Assembly: GCF_024347415.1 (NCBI RefSeq)
Contig: NZ_AP025476.1
Location: 806,001 to 870,000 of the forward strand
From: Vibrio crassostreae
GTDB lineage: Bacteria > Pseudomonadota > Gammaproteobacteria > Enterobacterales > Vibrionaceae
Length of the DNA: 64,000 bases
Direction: 5' to 3'
The notes under the pieces were generated by a model, which worked only from the letters and a program-made list of their open reading frames with translations, made no database searches and was not told the DNA's origin. Numbering within the stretch: the first letter of the stretch is position 1; each line of letters begins with the position of its first letter. The position numbers and the translations under genes are program-made. This document shows, in pieces, positions 38,135 through 49,079 of the stretch.

Positions 38135-38211
38135 TGGTGGCTACTGCGGGATTTGAACCTGCGACCCCATCATTATGAGTGATGTGCTCTAACCAACTGA
38201 GCTAAGTAGCC
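38135..38211 (-). tRNA. tRNA-Met (CAT, elongator), first gene of the operon
   Basis: Same 77-base cloverleaf with encoded CCA. It is promoter-proximal, matching metT at the head of the E. coli operon. Confidence 0.96.
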
Positions 38212-38266
38212 ATTTCCAAATTGTCGTTCATTTCGAGACGTTGCCGCTTCGTTGTGAACGGGGCGC

Positions 38267-38295
38267 ATTATGCGTAGTTGAGCGAAACCCGTCAA
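38267..38295 (-). promoter_or_regulatory. Sigma-70 promoter of the tRNA operon
   Basis: Reading leftward: -35 TTGACG (38295-38290), a 17-base spacer, -10 CATAAT (38272-38267), then the GC-rich discriminator GCGCCCC. This is the classic strong, growth-rate and ppGpp-controlled stable-RNA promoter. An A/T-rich stretch with nine A residues precedes the -35 as a possible UP element. Confidence 0.9.
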
Positions 38296-38442
38296 CTTTT
38301 TTTTTGAATAAATCGCGAATAAACATCTGTTCGGTTTCTTTTTAGGCAAAGAGGCGTATTTGTCGACAAAAAACAGGTCAAAAAGGCGATATATATAGGA
38401 AGTTAAGTTTCTGATGAGGGGCAATTTAGAAAGGGGAAAAAC

Positions 38443-38473
38443 AAAAAGGCCAGTGAATTCACTGGCCTTTTTT
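38443..38473 (-). terminator. Terminator after ychF
   Basis: AAAAAGGCCAGTGAA pairs with TTCACTGGCCTTTTT almost without a loop; T runs exist in both directions. Confidence 0.9.
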
Positions 38474-38491
38474 CTAGATGTTTAATCAGAA

Positions 38492-39583
38492 TTATACGTT
38501 GAAGCGGAAGTGAACAACGTCACCATCTTTAACAATGTATTCTTTACCTTCAAGGCGCCATTTACCTGCGTCTTTCGCTCCGCTCTCACCGTTAAATTCG
38601 ATGAAGTGATCAAATCCAACAACTTCAGCACGGATGAAACCTTTCTCGAAGTCTGTGTGGATCTTACCCGCTGCTTGTGGCGCAGTTGCACCTACAGGGA
38701 TTGTCCAAGCACGAACTTCTTTAACGCCAGCTGTGAAGTAAGTTTGAAGAGTCAGTAGTTCGTAACCAGAGCGGATCACTCGGTTAAGACCTGGCTCTTC
38801 GATACCCATATCCGCTAGGAACTCTTCGCGATCTTCGTCGTCAAGTTCAGAAAGCTCAGATTCGATTGCTGCACAAACAGCAACAACTACGTTGTTTTCG
38901 TTTTCAGCGTATTCACGAACAGCGTCTAGGTATGGGTTATTTTCAAAACCATCTTCTGCAACGTTTGCGATGTACATTGTTGGCTTAAGCGTTAGGAAGT
39001 TTAGGTAGCCGATTGCTGCCGCTTCTTCTTTGCCAAGTTCAACAGTACGCGCCATCCCACCTTCTGTTAGAACTGGAAGTAGCTTTTCTAGTACAGTGAT
39101 TTCGAATTTAGCGTCTTTGTCGCCGCCTTTTGCTTTCTTCGCGTTACGTTGAATTGCACGCTCACAGCTGTCTAAGTCAGCCAGTGCAAGTTCAAGGTTG
39201 ATCACTTCGATATCTTCGATTGGAGATACTTTGCCAGCAACGTGAACAATGTTTTCATTTTCAAAGCAGCGCACAACGTGACCGATAGCGTCAGTTTCAC
39301 GGATGTTAGCTAGGAATTTGTTACCAAGACCTTCACCTTTAGATGCGCCAGCTACTAGGCCCGCGATATCTACGAATTCCATTGTCGTTGGAAGGATCTT
39401 CTGTGGATTAACAATTTTTGCTAATGCATCTAAGCGTAGATCTGGAACCGGAACGATACCTGTGTTTGGTTCGATCGTACAAAATGGAAAGTTTGCTGCT
39501 TCGATGCCTGCTTTAGTCAGTGCGTTAAACAGAGTTGACTTACCAACGTTTGGTAGACCAACGATGCCACATTTAAAACCCAT
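38492..39583 (-). CDS. ychF: Redox-regulated ATPase YchF (Obg-like)
   Basis: P-loop protein of the Obg family that binds ribosomes and prefers ATP; linked to oxidative-stress responses. I use the ATG at 39583 ([17 protein letters not shown]), giving 363 residues, the same as E. coli; a longer frame of 20 more residues is possible but has no homology. G1 is GLPNVGKST, and a C-terminal TGS domain (about 280-363) ends VVHFRFNV. It follows pth by ten bases. Confidence 0.97.
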   Translation of the reverse strand: MGFKCGIVGLPNVGKSTLFNALTKAGIEAANFPFCTIEPNTGIVPVPDLRLDALAKIVNPQKILPTTMEFVDIAGLVAGASKGEGLGNKFLANIRETDAIGHVVRCFENENIVHVAGKVSPIEDIEVINLELALADLDSCERAIQRNAKKAKGGDKDAKFEITVLEKLLPVLTEGGMARTVELGKEEAAAIGYLNFLTLKPTMYIANVAEDGFENNPYLDAVREYAENENNVVVAVCAAIESELSELDDEDREEFLADMGIEEPGLNRVIRSGYELLTLQTYFTAGVKEVRAWTIPVGATAPQAAGKIHTDFEKGFIRAEVVGFDHFIEFNGESGAKDAGKWRLEGKEYIVKDGDVVHFRFNV

Positions 39584-39593
39584 GATATAAACC

Positions 39594-40184
39594 TTATTCT
39601 GCTTTGAACGTATGTAAGCGATTTTGTGCTTTTGGTAGGCCATCTTTCAATAAGATGTCTAGGCTGCGAACCGATTCGTCAACGACGGCCTCGATACACT
39701 CTTGCTCTTTTTGAGGAGCTTTGCCTAATACATAACCTGCAACTTTATCTTTGTGTCCTGGATGGCCAATGCCTAATCTAAGACGATAGAATTCTTTATT
39801 GTTACCCTGTTTGCTGATGATGTCTTTCAGACCATTATGTCCACCATGACCACCACCTTTTTTAAACTTTCCAATACCAGGAGGCAGATCTAACTCGTCG
39901 TGAGCGACCATGATCTCTTCAGGTTTAATTTGGTAGAACTTTGCTAAGGCTGCAACTGCTTTGCCTGACAAGTTCATAAAAGTCGTTGGGATCAGCAAAC
40001 GAAGATCTTCACCGTGAACCATGATACGACCCGTTAGGCCAAAGAACTTTGGTTCGTTCTTTAGTGTCACGTTATGTACACGCGCTAATTCTTCAACTAC
40101 CCAAGCACCCGCGTTGTGGCGAGTTTTGGCGTATTCTGGACCTGGATTAGCCAGTCCAACGAGAAGTTTTATTTGTTGGCTCAA
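39594..40184 (-). CDS. pth: Peptidyl-tRNA hydrolase
   Basis: Recycles peptidyl-tRNA dropped from stalled ribosomes. The 196 residues have [17 protein letters not shown] with catalytic His and Asn, [11 protein letters not shown] with the conserved Asp, and GGHGGHNGL for tRNA binding. It is paired with ychF as in most gammaproteobacteria. Confidence 0.98.
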   Translation of the reverse strand: MSQQIKLLVGLANPGPEYAKTRHNAGAWVVEELARVHNVTLKNEPKFFGLTGRIMVHGEDLRLLIPTTFMNLSGKAVAALAKFYQIKPEEIMVAHDELDLPPGIGKFKKGGGHGGHNGLKDIISKQGNNKEFYRLRLGIGHPGHKDKVAGYVLGKAPQKEQECIEAVVDESVRSLDILLKDGLPKAQNRLHTFKAE

Positions 40185-40315
40185 GGTATGGATCTCTCTT
40201 GGGATTTCAAAAAGCGCCGTATGATATCACAGTTTATGAAAAAGGTGCGAGCTAGCTGATAGCTGCGCGATTATTCCTGTTTGTGATAACTAGCAGTGCA
40301 ATATTACTCAGACAT

Positions 40316-40346
40316 AAAAAAAGCACTTCATTGAATGAAGTGCTTA
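40316..40346 (-). terminator. Terminator after prs
   Basis: AAGCACTTCATT pairs with AATGAAGTGCTT almost without a loop; leftward it is followed by a run of T residues. Confidence 0.9.
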
Positions 40347-40392
40347 ATGTTTTTCTCTCGTGTGTTTCTAAAGCAAAGCTATTGAGCTCTGA

Positions 40393-41337
40393 TTAGTTGA
40401 ACATCGCTGAGATTGATTCTTCATTGCTGATACGACGAATCGCTTCAGCAAGCATGCGAGAAAGGCTAAGTGTTGTCACTTTACCAGTCGCAGCCATCTC
40501 TGGAGATAGAGAGATTGAATCCGTTACGATAACTTGGTCTAGAACAGAGTTCTTGATGTTGTTCGCAGCAGTACCAGAGAAAACAGCGTGAGTTGCGTAA
40601 GCGAATACACGCTTAGCACCGCGCTCTTTAAGCGCTTCAGCTGCTTTACATAGTGTGCCACCTGTATCGATCATGTCATCAACGATAACACAGTCACGGC
40701 CTTCAACATCACCGATTAGGTTCATTACTTCAGAAACGTTAGCACGTGGACGACGCTTATCAACGATAGCGATGTCAACATCACCTAGCGCTTTAGCCGT
40801 TGCACGAGCACGTACAACACCACCAAGGTCTGGAGAAACCACAACTGGGTTTTCTAGGCCACGGTTAGCCATGTCTTCTAGAAGAACTGGAGTACCGAAG
40901 ATGTTATCAACTGGTACATCGAAGAAGCCTTGGATTTGCTCTGCGTGTAGGTCGATAGTAAGAACGCGGTCAACGCCAACGTTAGAAAGGAAATCTGCAA
41001 CAACTTTTGCAGTAATTGGCACACGAGCAGAACGTACACGACGATCTTGACGGGCATAACCGAAGTAAGGGATTACAGCAGTAATACGGCCAGCAGAAGC
41101 ACGGCGCATTGCGTCAATCATTACCACCAATTCCATAAGGTTGTCATTGGTTGGTGCACAAGTTGATTGAATCAGGAATACATCGCTACCACGAACGTTT
41201 TCATTGATTTGAACAGCGACTTCGCCATCAGAAAAACGGTCTACAGTAGCATCGCCAAGAGAGATGTATAGACGATCAGCAATACGTTGGGCTAGTTCAG
41301 GTGTTGCGTTACCAGCAAATAGCTTCATATCAGGCAC
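40393..41337 (-). CDS. prs: Ribose-phosphate pyrophosphokinase
   Basis: Makes PRPP from ribose-5-phosphate and ATP for purine, pyrimidine, His, Trp and NAD synthesis. The 314 residues have the FSDGE and FGYARQDR active-site segments, the divalent-cation/PRPP motif [14 protein letters not shown] and the SARVPITAK loop. It lies between pth and ispE, as in E. coli. Confidence 0.98.
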   Translation of the reverse strand: MPDMKLFAGNATPELAQRIADRLYISLGDATVDRFSDGEVAVQINENVRGSDVFLIQSTCAPTNDNLMELVVMIDAMRRASAGRITAVIPYFGYARQDRRVRSARVPITAKVVADFLSNVGVDRVLTIDLHAEQIQGFFDVPVDNIFGTPVLLEDMANRGLENPVVVSPDLGGVVRARATAKALGDVDIAIVDKRRPRANVSEVMNLIGDVEGRDCVIVDDMIDTGGTLCKAAEALKERGAKRVFAYATHAVFSGTAANNIKNSVLDQVIVTDSISLSPEMAATGKVTTLSLSRMLAEAIRRISNEESISAMFN

Positions 41338-41364
41338 GGTGGAAACCTCGGGTTGCGTCCAGTT

Positions 41365-42240
41365 TTAAATAGATTGTGGGTGGGCTGATTGGTATTCAGC
41401 CAGAGTTTCTTTTAAAGGAGAAATGTTTCTTCCTTTCGCTATGAAAGCGGAAACTGTGTCAGGCAGTTGTTCTCGCACCAATTCGGCTTCTTTTTCGCTG
41501 TTAAATTCAGCAAAAACGCACGAACCTGTGCCAGTCAATCTCGACGGCGCGTATTGTAGCAGCCATGAAAGTTGCTTATCAACCTCTGGGTACAGCATTC
41601 GCACAATTTTTTCGCAATCGTTTACGTATTCTTGCTCTAGAAGCGTTGATAGCGCTCGCTTTGGCGTGTTTCGAGTTAATTCTGAATGTGTGAATATGTC
41701 TACAGTTGCTATGCTCACTTGAGGTTTAACCACAAGATACCATTTTTCATCCGGATTAGCTGGCTGTAGCTGTTCTCCAACGCCTTCAGCAAAGGCGGCG
41801 TAGCCTCGAACGAACACAGGAACGTCAGCACCAAGCTTCAAACCGATCTTAGCGAGCTGATCATCCGAGAGGTTGAGTTGCCATAAATAATTCAGGGCGA
41901 CCAACACGGTTGCTGCGTTTGAAGAGCCTCCACCAATACCACCACCCATAGGCAGCACTTTCTTGAGTTCAATATCCGCACCGAAAGAGGTCGATGTGTA
42001 TTGTTGAAGGGCAGTAGCCGCTTTCCAAATAAGGTTGTCTTCCGTAGCAACGCCCGGAATTGCAGGGGTTATTGTGATCGCACTTGTTTTTTTATTTGCA
42101 GTGACCGTCAGTTCATCACCAAAATCGACAAACTGAAATAAGGTTTGAAGTTCGTGATAGCCATTGTCACGTCGACCAGTGATATAGAGAAATAAATTCA
42201 GTTTAGCCGGAGAGGGCCAATGGGTTGGCGTTGTTATCAT
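41365..42240 (-). CDS. ispE: 4-diphosphocytidyl-2-C-methyl-D-erythritol kinase
   Basis: GHMP kinase of the MEP isoprenoid pathway. I start it at the ATG at 42240, whose first bases overlap the lolB stop as ATGA; a GTG at 42255 would add five residues. From 42240 it has 291 residues: [16 protein letters not shown] at the N-terminus and the ATP loop [15 protein letters not shown]. The overlap with lolB implies coupled translation, as in E. coli lolB-ispE. Confidence 0.95.
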   Translation of the reverse strand: MITTPTHWPSPAKLNLFLYITGRRDNGYHELQTLFQFVDFGDELTVTANKKTSAITITPAIPGVATEDNLIWKAATALQQYTSTSFGADIELKKVLPMGGGIGGGSSNAATVLVALNYLWQLNLSDDQLAKIGLKLGADVPVFVRGYAAFAEGVGEQLQPANPDEKWYLVVKPQVSIATVDIFTHSELTRNTPKRALSTLLEQEYVNDCEKIVRMLYPEVDKQLSWLLQYAPSRLTGTGSCVFAEFNSEKEAELVREQLPDTVSAFIAKGRNISPLKETLAEYQSAHPQSI

Positions 42241-42884
42241 TTTTTCAGTGTCCACTTCGAAACTACAATGTTGATTTTGTTCTCGTTTTGCTTGAATGAC
42301 AATCGAGTAGGGAGTGGGATTGTCTCTACTTTTGCGTTGTCTTCATCCGATAGTTGCTTACTCGGCATTTCTGTATTGCGATAGTTAGCAAAATTCAGTG
42401 TCCATAATTGACTGCTGACTTGTTTGGACAGAGATTCAAGAGTGTTGGTACTGCTGAGTTGATAGGAATCGGCTTGGTCTGGAATGCCAAGGAACCATTG
42501 TGGTAGATGATCAATGGGGATCTGTAAGCCTGTCAGCTGCTCAACCAAGATTGAAGCACTCGCATGAGTAAATACTTGGTCATCATAGGTCACGACTTTT
42601 GCACCTGATGGAGCAATGGTTAGGTTCAATGCGGTTTGACCGAGAAAAGTCGTAAGCCTTAATTGACTCTGATTTGGAGAATGCTTCCAAATGAAATTGA
42701 GGCTTTGGCGTTGCTCTGGGGAAATGTAAGCGAGCTTGCCTGACGCTTGATAGTTTTCTATCTGTAAAAGCCGATTTTGGTGACTTTGCCATTCGACGCT
42801 GGTTGGTTGTTCTGGGATAGACGAGCAACCCACCATAATTATGGTCATAAAAATAAGAGACGTGATTTTGAGAAGCTTGCTCAT
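42237..42884 (-). CDS. lolB: Outer-membrane lipoprotein receptor LolB
   Basis: Accepts lipoproteins from LolA and inserts them in the outer membrane. The 215 residues have a signal peptide with lipidated Cys20 (IIMVGC), [22 protein letters not shown], and a half-barrel fold pattern. It is divergent from hemA and overlaps ispE, the standard arrangement. Confidence 0.94.
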   Translation of the reverse strand: MSKLLKITSLIFMTIIMVGCSSIPEQPTSVEWQSHQNRLLQIENYQASGKLAYISPEQRQSLNFIWKHSPNQSQLRLTTFLGQTALNLTIAPSGAKVVTYDDQVFTHASASILVEQLTGLQIPIDHLPQWFLGIPDQADSYQLSSTNTLESLSKQVSSQLWTLNFANYRNTEMPSKQLSDEDNAKVETIPLPTRLSFKQNENKINIVVSKWTLKK

Positions 42885-43044
42885 ATTTGCTCACAACTTG
42901 TTCAAATTTATCTAAAAAACGCTTCAACTATAGCATTGAATTCACGAAGTCAGGAAAACAAATCCCGCTTGCTCTTTAAATAGAGCCATGCATCAAGTAA
43001 AATTCGCCCCTTGTTTCCATTCCCTGATCGAGAACTTCTGATAC

Positions 43045-44304
43045 ATGTCTTTGCTTGCCGTAGGTATCAATCACAATACAGCGTCGGTTGAATTGCGAGA
43101 AAAAGTCGCTTTTGGTCCAGATAAATTATCTGAGGCACTCAAGCAACTTAACGCAAATGCACACGTAAATGGAAGTGTCATACTTTCTACCTGTAATCGA
43201 ACTGAAGTGTATTGTGACGTCAAAGGCGTGGCAAAAAACAAGTTGATCGATTGGTTGTCAGTTTTCCATCAAGTTAGCCCTGAAGAGCTAAAACCAAGTC
43301 TTTATATCCATGAAGAGCAGGCCGCGATTAAACATTTAATGCGTGTCGCTTGTGGTTTGGACTCTTTGGTATTGGGTGAACCACAGATCTTAGGTCAGGT
43401 GAAGCAAGCTTATACAGACTCGCGAGAGAATAAATCTGTTGATGCTTCAATGGAAAAGCTGTTTCAGAAATCATTCTCTGTCGCGAAGCGTGTTCGAACT
43501 GAAACGGAGATCGGCGGAAGCGCGGTTTCGGTTGCTTACGCAGCTTGTACGTTAGCCAAACATATTTTTGAATCAATTGCCGATTCAACAGTGTTATTGG
43601 TGGGTGCGGGTGAAACGATTGAGTTGGTGGCTAAGCATCTTTCAGCGAATGGCTGCACCAAGATGATAGTGGCTAACCGAACTCGTGAGCGTGCTTTAGG
43701 GTTGGCTGAAGAGTTTGGTGCTGAAGTGATCAGCCTCAATGAGATCCCTGATCATCTGCATCGAGCGGATATCGTGATCAGTTCAACCGCCAGTCCGTTA
43801 CCTATTATTGGTAAGGGTATGGTGGAGACCGCACTGAAAACAAGAAAACATCAACCTATGTTGTTGGTTGATATTGCGGTTCCGCGTGATGTGGAATCTC
43901 AGGTCGGTGAGTTAAACGACGCCTACCTTTATTCAGTGGATGATCTGCAGTCGATTGTTGATGGCAACATTGAACAACGCAAAGTGGAAGCGATTCAAGC
44001 GGAAGCAATAGTTAGCGAAGAAAGTGCGGCATTCATGAGTTGGATGCGTTCACTGCAAGCGGTAGACAGTATTCGTGACTATCGCAAATCGGCCAATGAA
44101 ATCCGAGAAGAATTATTAAGTAAGAGTTTACAATCACTTGCCGCTGGCGGTGACCCTGAGAAAGTCTTACTTGAGCTAAGTAATAAGCTCACAAACAAAT
44201 TGATCCATGCTCCAACGCGTGCACTTCAAAGTGCAGCTGAGCAAGGAGAACCTGCAAAATTAATGGTCATTAGACAGAGTTTGGGCTTAGAAAACCCTCA
44301 ATAA
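43045..44304 (+). CDS. hemA: Glutamyl-tRNA reductase
   Basis: First committed enzyme of tetrapyrrole synthesis by the C5 route, reducing Glu-tRNA to glutamate semialdehyde. The 419 residues contain [19 protein letters not shown], the catalytic Cys in [10 protein letters not shown], and the NADPH site [17 protein letters not shown]. It heads the hemA-prfA-prmC run. Confidence 0.98.
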   Translation: MSLLAVGINHNTASVELREKVAFGPDKLSEALKQLNANAHVNGSVILSTCNRTEVYCDVKGVAKNKLIDWLSVFHQVSPEELKPSLYIHEEQAAIKHLMRVACGLDSLVLGEPQILGQVKQAYTDSRENKSVDASMEKLFQKSFSVAKRVRTETEIGGSAVSVAYAACTLAKHIFESIADSTVLLVGAGETIELVAKHLSANGCTKMIVANRTRERALGLAEEFGAEVISLNEIPDHLHRADIVISSTASPLPIIGKGMVETALKTRKHQPMLLVDIAVPRDVESQVGELNDAYLYSVDDLQSIVDGNIEQRKVEAIQAEAIVSEESAAFMSWMRSLQAVDSIRDYRKSANEIREELLSKSLQSLAAGGDPEKVLLELSNKLTNKLIHAPTRALQSAAEQGEPAKLMVIRQSLGLENPQ

Positions 44305-44332
44305 TATTAGACCTCCAACAGAATAAGACATT

Positions 44333-45421
44333 ATGAAAGCCTCGATTCTAGTAAAGCTTGAAACACTTGTTGAACGCTATGAAGAAGTTCAACATCTACT
44401 TGGTGATCCAGATGTAATCGGGAATCAAGACAAATTCCGTGCACTTTCTAAAGAGTACTCTCAACTAGAAGAAGTGACGGCTTGCTTCCAGTCATACCAG
44501 CAAGCTCAAGAAGATTTAGAAGCTGCTGAAGAGATGGCAAACGAAGATGACGCTGAAATGCGTGAAATGGCTCAAGACGAAATCAAGGACGCAAAAGCGG
44601 CGATTGAGCGTTTGACGGATGAGCTACAGATTCTTCTGATTCCAAAAGATCCAAACGATGAGCGTAATTGCTTCCTTGAGATCCGTGCAGGCGCGGGTGG
44701 TGATGAAGCGGGTATCTTCGCGGGCAACCTGTTCCGTATGTACTCTAAGTTTGCCGAGAAGAAAGGTTGGCGCGTTGAAATCATGAGCAGCAATGCTTCT
44801 GAGCAAGGCGGTTACAAAGAGATGATCGCTAAGGTTAGTGGCGACGCTGTTTACGGCACAATGAAGTTTGAGTCAGGTGGTCACCGTGTACAACGTGTAC
44901 CTGAAACTGAATCTCAAGGCCGTGTTCATACGTCAGCATGTACTGTTGCAGTTATGCCGGAAATCCCAGAAGCGGATCTGCCAGAAATTAAAGCGGGCGA
45001 CCTTAAAATTGATACCTTCCGTGCATCGGGCGCAGGTGGTCAGCACGTTAACACCACGGATTCAGCAATCCGTATTACTCACTTACCAACGGGTACAGTA
45101 GTAGAGTGTCAGGACGAGCGTTCTCAGCATAAAAACAAAGCGAAAGCGATGGCTGTTCTTGCTGCTCGTATTGTTCAAGCAGAAGAAGAGCGCCGAGCGG
45201 CAGCTGTTTCTGATACACGTCGTAACCTACTAGGTTCTGGTGATCGTAGTGACCGTATTCGTACGTACAACTACCCACAAGGTCGTGTTTCGGATCACCG
45301 TATCAACCTTACTATTTACCGTCTTAACGAAGTGCTTGAAGGTGATATGCAAAGCTTGCTTGATCCTGTACTTCAAGAGCACCAAGCCGATCAACTTGCT
45401 GCACTTGCAGAGAACAACTAA
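44333..45421 (+). CDS. prfA: Peptide chain release factor 1
   Basis: Recognises UAA and UAG stop codons. The 362 residues contain the GGQ motif in [10 protein letters not shown], which enters the peptidyl-transferase centre, and the codon-recognition PxT-type loop ([12 protein letters not shown] region). Its GGQ glutamine is the substrate of PrmC, encoded five bases downstream. Confidence 0.98.
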   Translation: MKASILVKLETLVERYEEVQHLLGDPDVIGNQDKFRALSKEYSQLEEVTACFQSYQQAQEDLEAAEEMANEDDAEMREMAQDEIKDAKAAIERLTDELQILLIPKDPNDERNCFLEIRAGAGGDEAGIFAGNLFRMYSKFAEKKGWRVEIMSSNASEQGGYKEMIAKVSGDAVYGTMKFESGGHRVQRVPETESQGRVHTSACTVAVMPEIPEADLPEIKAGDLKIDTFRASGAGGQHVNTTDSAIRITHLPTGTVVECQDERSQHKNKAKAMAVLAARIVQAEEERRAAAVSDTRRNLLGSGDRSDRIRTYNYPQGRVSDHRINLTIYRLNEVLEGDMQSLLDPVLQEHQADQLAALAENN

Positions 45422-45426
45422 CCTGT

Positions 45427-46287
45427 ATGCAGTCAGCATATACGGTTGAAAGTGCTTTAAAAGCAGCAATCGTAAAGCTTCAAGAGGGTGATAACACATC
45501 ACCCTCTATTGATGCTGCGGTACTGCTTTGTCACGCCTTAGATAAACCAAGATCTTACCTACTTACCTGGCCTGAGAAGCACCTCACTTCAGAGCAAGAG
45601 TCTGAATTTAACGTCCTTATAAAACGTCGCTTAACCGGTGAGCCTGTGGCTTATATTATCGGTGAGCGTGAGTTTTGGTCACTGCCGTTAAAAGTTTCTC
45701 CTTCTACCTTAATTCCACGCCCAGATACTGAGCGTTTGGTTGAGGTGGCTTTGGATAAAACTTACGGCAAGCAAGGTGCGATTCTAGATTTAGGGACAGG
45801 TACAGGTGCTATCGCGTTAGCATTGGCGTCAGAGATGCCGAACCGACAGGTAACGGGTATTGATCTTCGCCCTGAAGCGCAGCAGCTGGCGACAGAAAAT
45901 GCGAAGCGCTTAAACATCACCAACGTTACGTTTTTACATGGCAGTTGGTTTGAGCCTTTGAGCTCTGAAGAAGCTGTGAAGTTCTCTCTGATTGTCTCTA
46001 ACCCACCTTATATTGAGAAAGATGATCCTCATTTATCTCAAGGGGATGTGCGTTTTGAGCCAATTACCGCATTGGTTGCTGAAGAGAAAGGACTGGCTGA
46101 CATTCGCTATATTTCTGAAAATGCACGTGGCTTTTTGGAAAATGAAGGCTGGTTGGCGTTTGAACACGGTTACGACCAAGGCTTGGCGGTGCGTGAGATA
46201 ATGCAGGCGCTCGGTTATCTCGATGTTGTCACAGAGAAAGATTACGGTGGTAATGACCGAGTGACATTGGGTCGTTACTGTTCATAG
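45427..46287 (+). CDS. prmC: Release factor glutamine N5-methyltransferase
   Basis: Methylates the Gln of the GGQ motif of RF1 and RF2. The 286 residues show the SAM site LDLGTGTGAIALAL and the NPPY motif (SNPPYIEKDD) that binds the target amide. It is directly downstream of prfA, so enzyme and substrate are co-expressed. Confidence 0.98.
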   Translation: MQSAYTVESALKAAIVKLQEGDNTSPSIDAAVLLCHALDKPRSYLLTWPEKHLTSEQESEFNVLIKRRLTGEPVAYIIGEREFWSLPLKVSPSTLIPRPDTERLVEVALDKTYGKQGAILDLGTGTGAIALALASEMPNRQVTGIDLRPEAQQLATENAKRLNITNVTFLHGSWFEPLSSEEAVKFSLIVSNPPYIEKDDPHLSQGDVRFEPITALVAEEKGLADIRYISENARGFLENEGWLAFEHGYDQGLAVREIMQALGYLDVVTEKDYGGNDRVTLGRYCS

Positions 46288-46474
46288 ATAGTGACTGTCC
46301 ATCGGCTGCGGTTAATCGTCTTGTGAGCAATAGATGATGAACTTGCTAAATTTATACCTTTAACTCGACAATACATTTCACCCTGTGATGCATTTAACGC
46401 AGAAATACAGAGCATTAACGGGTATTGTGTGGCTCGTGTTAACGAAAGCACATATAAAAATATAAAGGAATACC

Positions 46475-46858
46475 ATGTACGAAGGTTTAAAACATTTTCA
46501 CTTACTAACGATTGCGATAAGCGCACTGCTGCTTTCGATTCGTTTCGCTCTTATGATGGCTAACTCTCCAAAGCTTAAGCATCCTTTCTTGCAGCGTTTT
46601 CCTCATATCAATGATTCGTTGCTACTGCTATCGGGTATTGGTTTGATTTTTATCACCGGCTTTATTCCATTTACACCTGCAGCACCATGGTTAACTGAAA
46701 AACTAACCTGTGTTATGGCTTACATTGCATTGGGCTTCTTTGCACTTAAGCTAGGTAAGAACAAGCTATTGAGAGTTTTCTCTTTCTTCGGTGCACTTGG
46801 CTGGTTAGCAATGGCAGGCAAAATCGCAATGACCAAGACGCCAACATTTTTCGGTTAA
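46475..46858 (+). CDS. sirB2: SirB2-family membrane protein
   Basis: Small integral membrane protein of unknown function. The 127 residues comprise four hydrophobic helices (about 9-28, 46-65, 77-95, 98-118), the usual SirB2 layout. It lies between prmC and sirB1, exactly as in E. coli. It starts 187 bases after prmC, so it may have a separate promoter. Confidence 0.9.
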   Translation: MYEGLKHFHLLTIAISALLLSIRFALMMANSPKLKHPFLQRFPHINDSLLLLSGIGLIFITGFIPFTPAAPWLTEKLTCVMAYIALGFFALKLGKNKLLRVFSFFGALGWLAMAGKIAMTKTPTFFG

Positions 46859-46886
46859 TTATCTCCTTATTTTCGGTTAACTATCT

Positions 46887-47696
46887 ATGTACGAATTTTT
46901 TGATGAAGACTTTGACCAGCTAGAATTAGCTGAAGGTGCATTGATCTTAAATAAAGCGATTAACCCAGAAACCCAAGACAGTTGGGCTGAGCAAGAGCTG
47001 GCAAGATTGTTTAAAGAAGCTGAGTTTGCTTTGGTTCATGAAACCGACGAACAGCAGAAGTTTGAGTCTTTTATTCGACTATTCTTCTACGAGTGGGGTT
47101 TTGCTGGCGATAAGGACGCGTACTTCTCTTCAGAAAACGCATTCATTGATAAAGTGCTTGAGAGAAAGAAAGGCATTCCAGTGAGTCTGGGGGCGATCTT
47201 TCTTTTTCTAGGTCGCAAGCTAGGCTTTCCTGTAGAGGGCGTCTCTTTCCCGACTCAATTCTTACTTAAAGTAAGCTGGTACGGGCAAGCTGCGGCCTAC
47301 ATTAACCCTTATAACGGTGAGTACGTTGGCGAACAAACGTTGCGAGCATGGTTAATTGGGCATGATGGCCCATTAGCTAAGGTGAAACCTGAGCACTTGG
47401 AAGTCGCCGACCATCCAACAATTATTGGTAAGTGGTTAGCTCTGCTCAAGAGTGCACTGCTGCGAGAAGAGCGTTATACACTTGCATTGAAGTGTACCGA
47501 TCTGGCGTTAACGTTTGTGCCGGATGACCCGTATGAAATCCGTGACCGCGGTTTTATCTATCAGCAGCTAGACTGTCATCAAGTGGCTGCAACGGATTAT
47601 CAATACTTTATCGACCAATGCCCAGATGACCCGGCATCTGAGTTACTGAAATCTCAAGTGAACGTCATGAACGAAAAGACAGTGGTTGTTCACTAA
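46887..47696 (+). CDS. sirB1: SirB1-family protein (transglutaminase-like, TPR)
   Basis: Cytosolic protein of unknown activity. The 269 residues begin with a transglutaminase-like core (KKGIPVSLGAIFLFLGRKLG and an adjacent GVSFPTQFLLK segment) and end with a tetratricopeptide-like region (about 185-255). It follows sirB2 and precedes kdsA by 22 bases. Confidence 0.9.
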   Translation: MYEFFDEDFDQLELAEGALILNKAINPETQDSWAEQELARLFKEAEFALVHETDEQQKFESFIRLFFYEWGFAGDKDAYFSSENAFIDKVLERKKGIPVSLGAIFLFLGRKLGFPVEGVSFPTQFLLKVSWYGQAAAYINPYNGEYVGEQTLRAWLIGHDGPLAKVKPEHLEVADHPTIIGKWLALLKSALLREERYTLALKCTDLALTFVPDDPYEIRDRGFIYQQLDCHQVAATDYQYFIDQCPDDPASELLKSQVNVMNEKTVVVH

Positions 47697-47703
47697 TTAA
47701 TAA

Positions 47704-48573
<870 letters not shown>

Positions 48574-48639
48574 CTGAAGCTGATGTTAAATAACTCGCTA
48601 ATGTAAATTAGTTAAAGTGGTTATTTAACGATATCAAAT

Positions 48640-48674
48640 AAACGCCCAACTCTAAGAGTTGGGCGTTTTTGTTT
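48640..48674 (+). terminator. Terminator after kdsA
   Basis: AAACGCCCAACTC pairs with GAGTTGGGCGTTT around TAA, followed by TTGTTT. Confidence 0.92.
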
Positions 48675-49079
48675 ATCTGGGTATCAGTTCGTTTCGTTGT
48701 GCGCTTATCTGTTCTTTTGAGCGCTAATTAGCGCTAGATGATTAAATCCTTGTTAACAGAATCTTTGACTCCCTAAGAAATAACCATGAGTGTGTGAGGT
48801 CTGTCCTGTTTACAGTAAATTACTGATGTTCATCACACTTTATAAGTAAACGATTGCCTGTGATGCAGGGGAAGTTTGAGTGTAATCTCATAATTTTGTT
48901 ACACTTAACTGTTGATCTATGCGTGACCAATTCGACATAAATATGAAATCGTCGTGTTACATCTAGAATGTTAATTTAAGATTAGTCATGTTGAAGTCTT
49001 ATTGTTCGAACTCCAGGAAAGGGGTCGCAATAGATTATAAAAAGCAGTGGATTCCCCTAAAAAGTTCAAAGGTATGACA
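48675..49079 (+). promoter_or_regulatory. Long nutA leader with a candidate CRP site
   Basis: About 400 bases without a gene. At 48822-48837 lies ACTGA-N6-TCACA, with 3/5 and 5/5 matches to the CRP half-sites, in an A/T-rich context typical of CRP sites. No -35/-10 pair is convincing by eye; nothing else is recognised. Confidence 0.45.

Larger units (their letters stand above)
35597..38211 (-). repeat. Tandemly amplified tRNA array (19 tRNAs)
   Basis: Two near-identical 551-base units (35597-36147 and 36148-36698, each Leu-Met-Leu-Gln in coordinate order) are followed by Leu-Gln units of 284, 284, 299 and 284 bases. The spacers as well as the tRNAs are copied; the 299-base unit carries extra bases in its spacer. 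In transcription order the genes are Met-Leu-Gln-Met-Leu-Gln-Leu-Gln-Leu-Gln-Leu-Gln-Leu-Met-Leu-Gln-Leu-Met-Leu. Confidence 0.95.

Noticed and set aside
35597..38211. CRISPR-like appearance of regularly spaced repeats
   Set aside because: The repeats are full tRNA cloverleaves with CCA, and the spacers are themselves duplicated, unlike CRISPR spacers.
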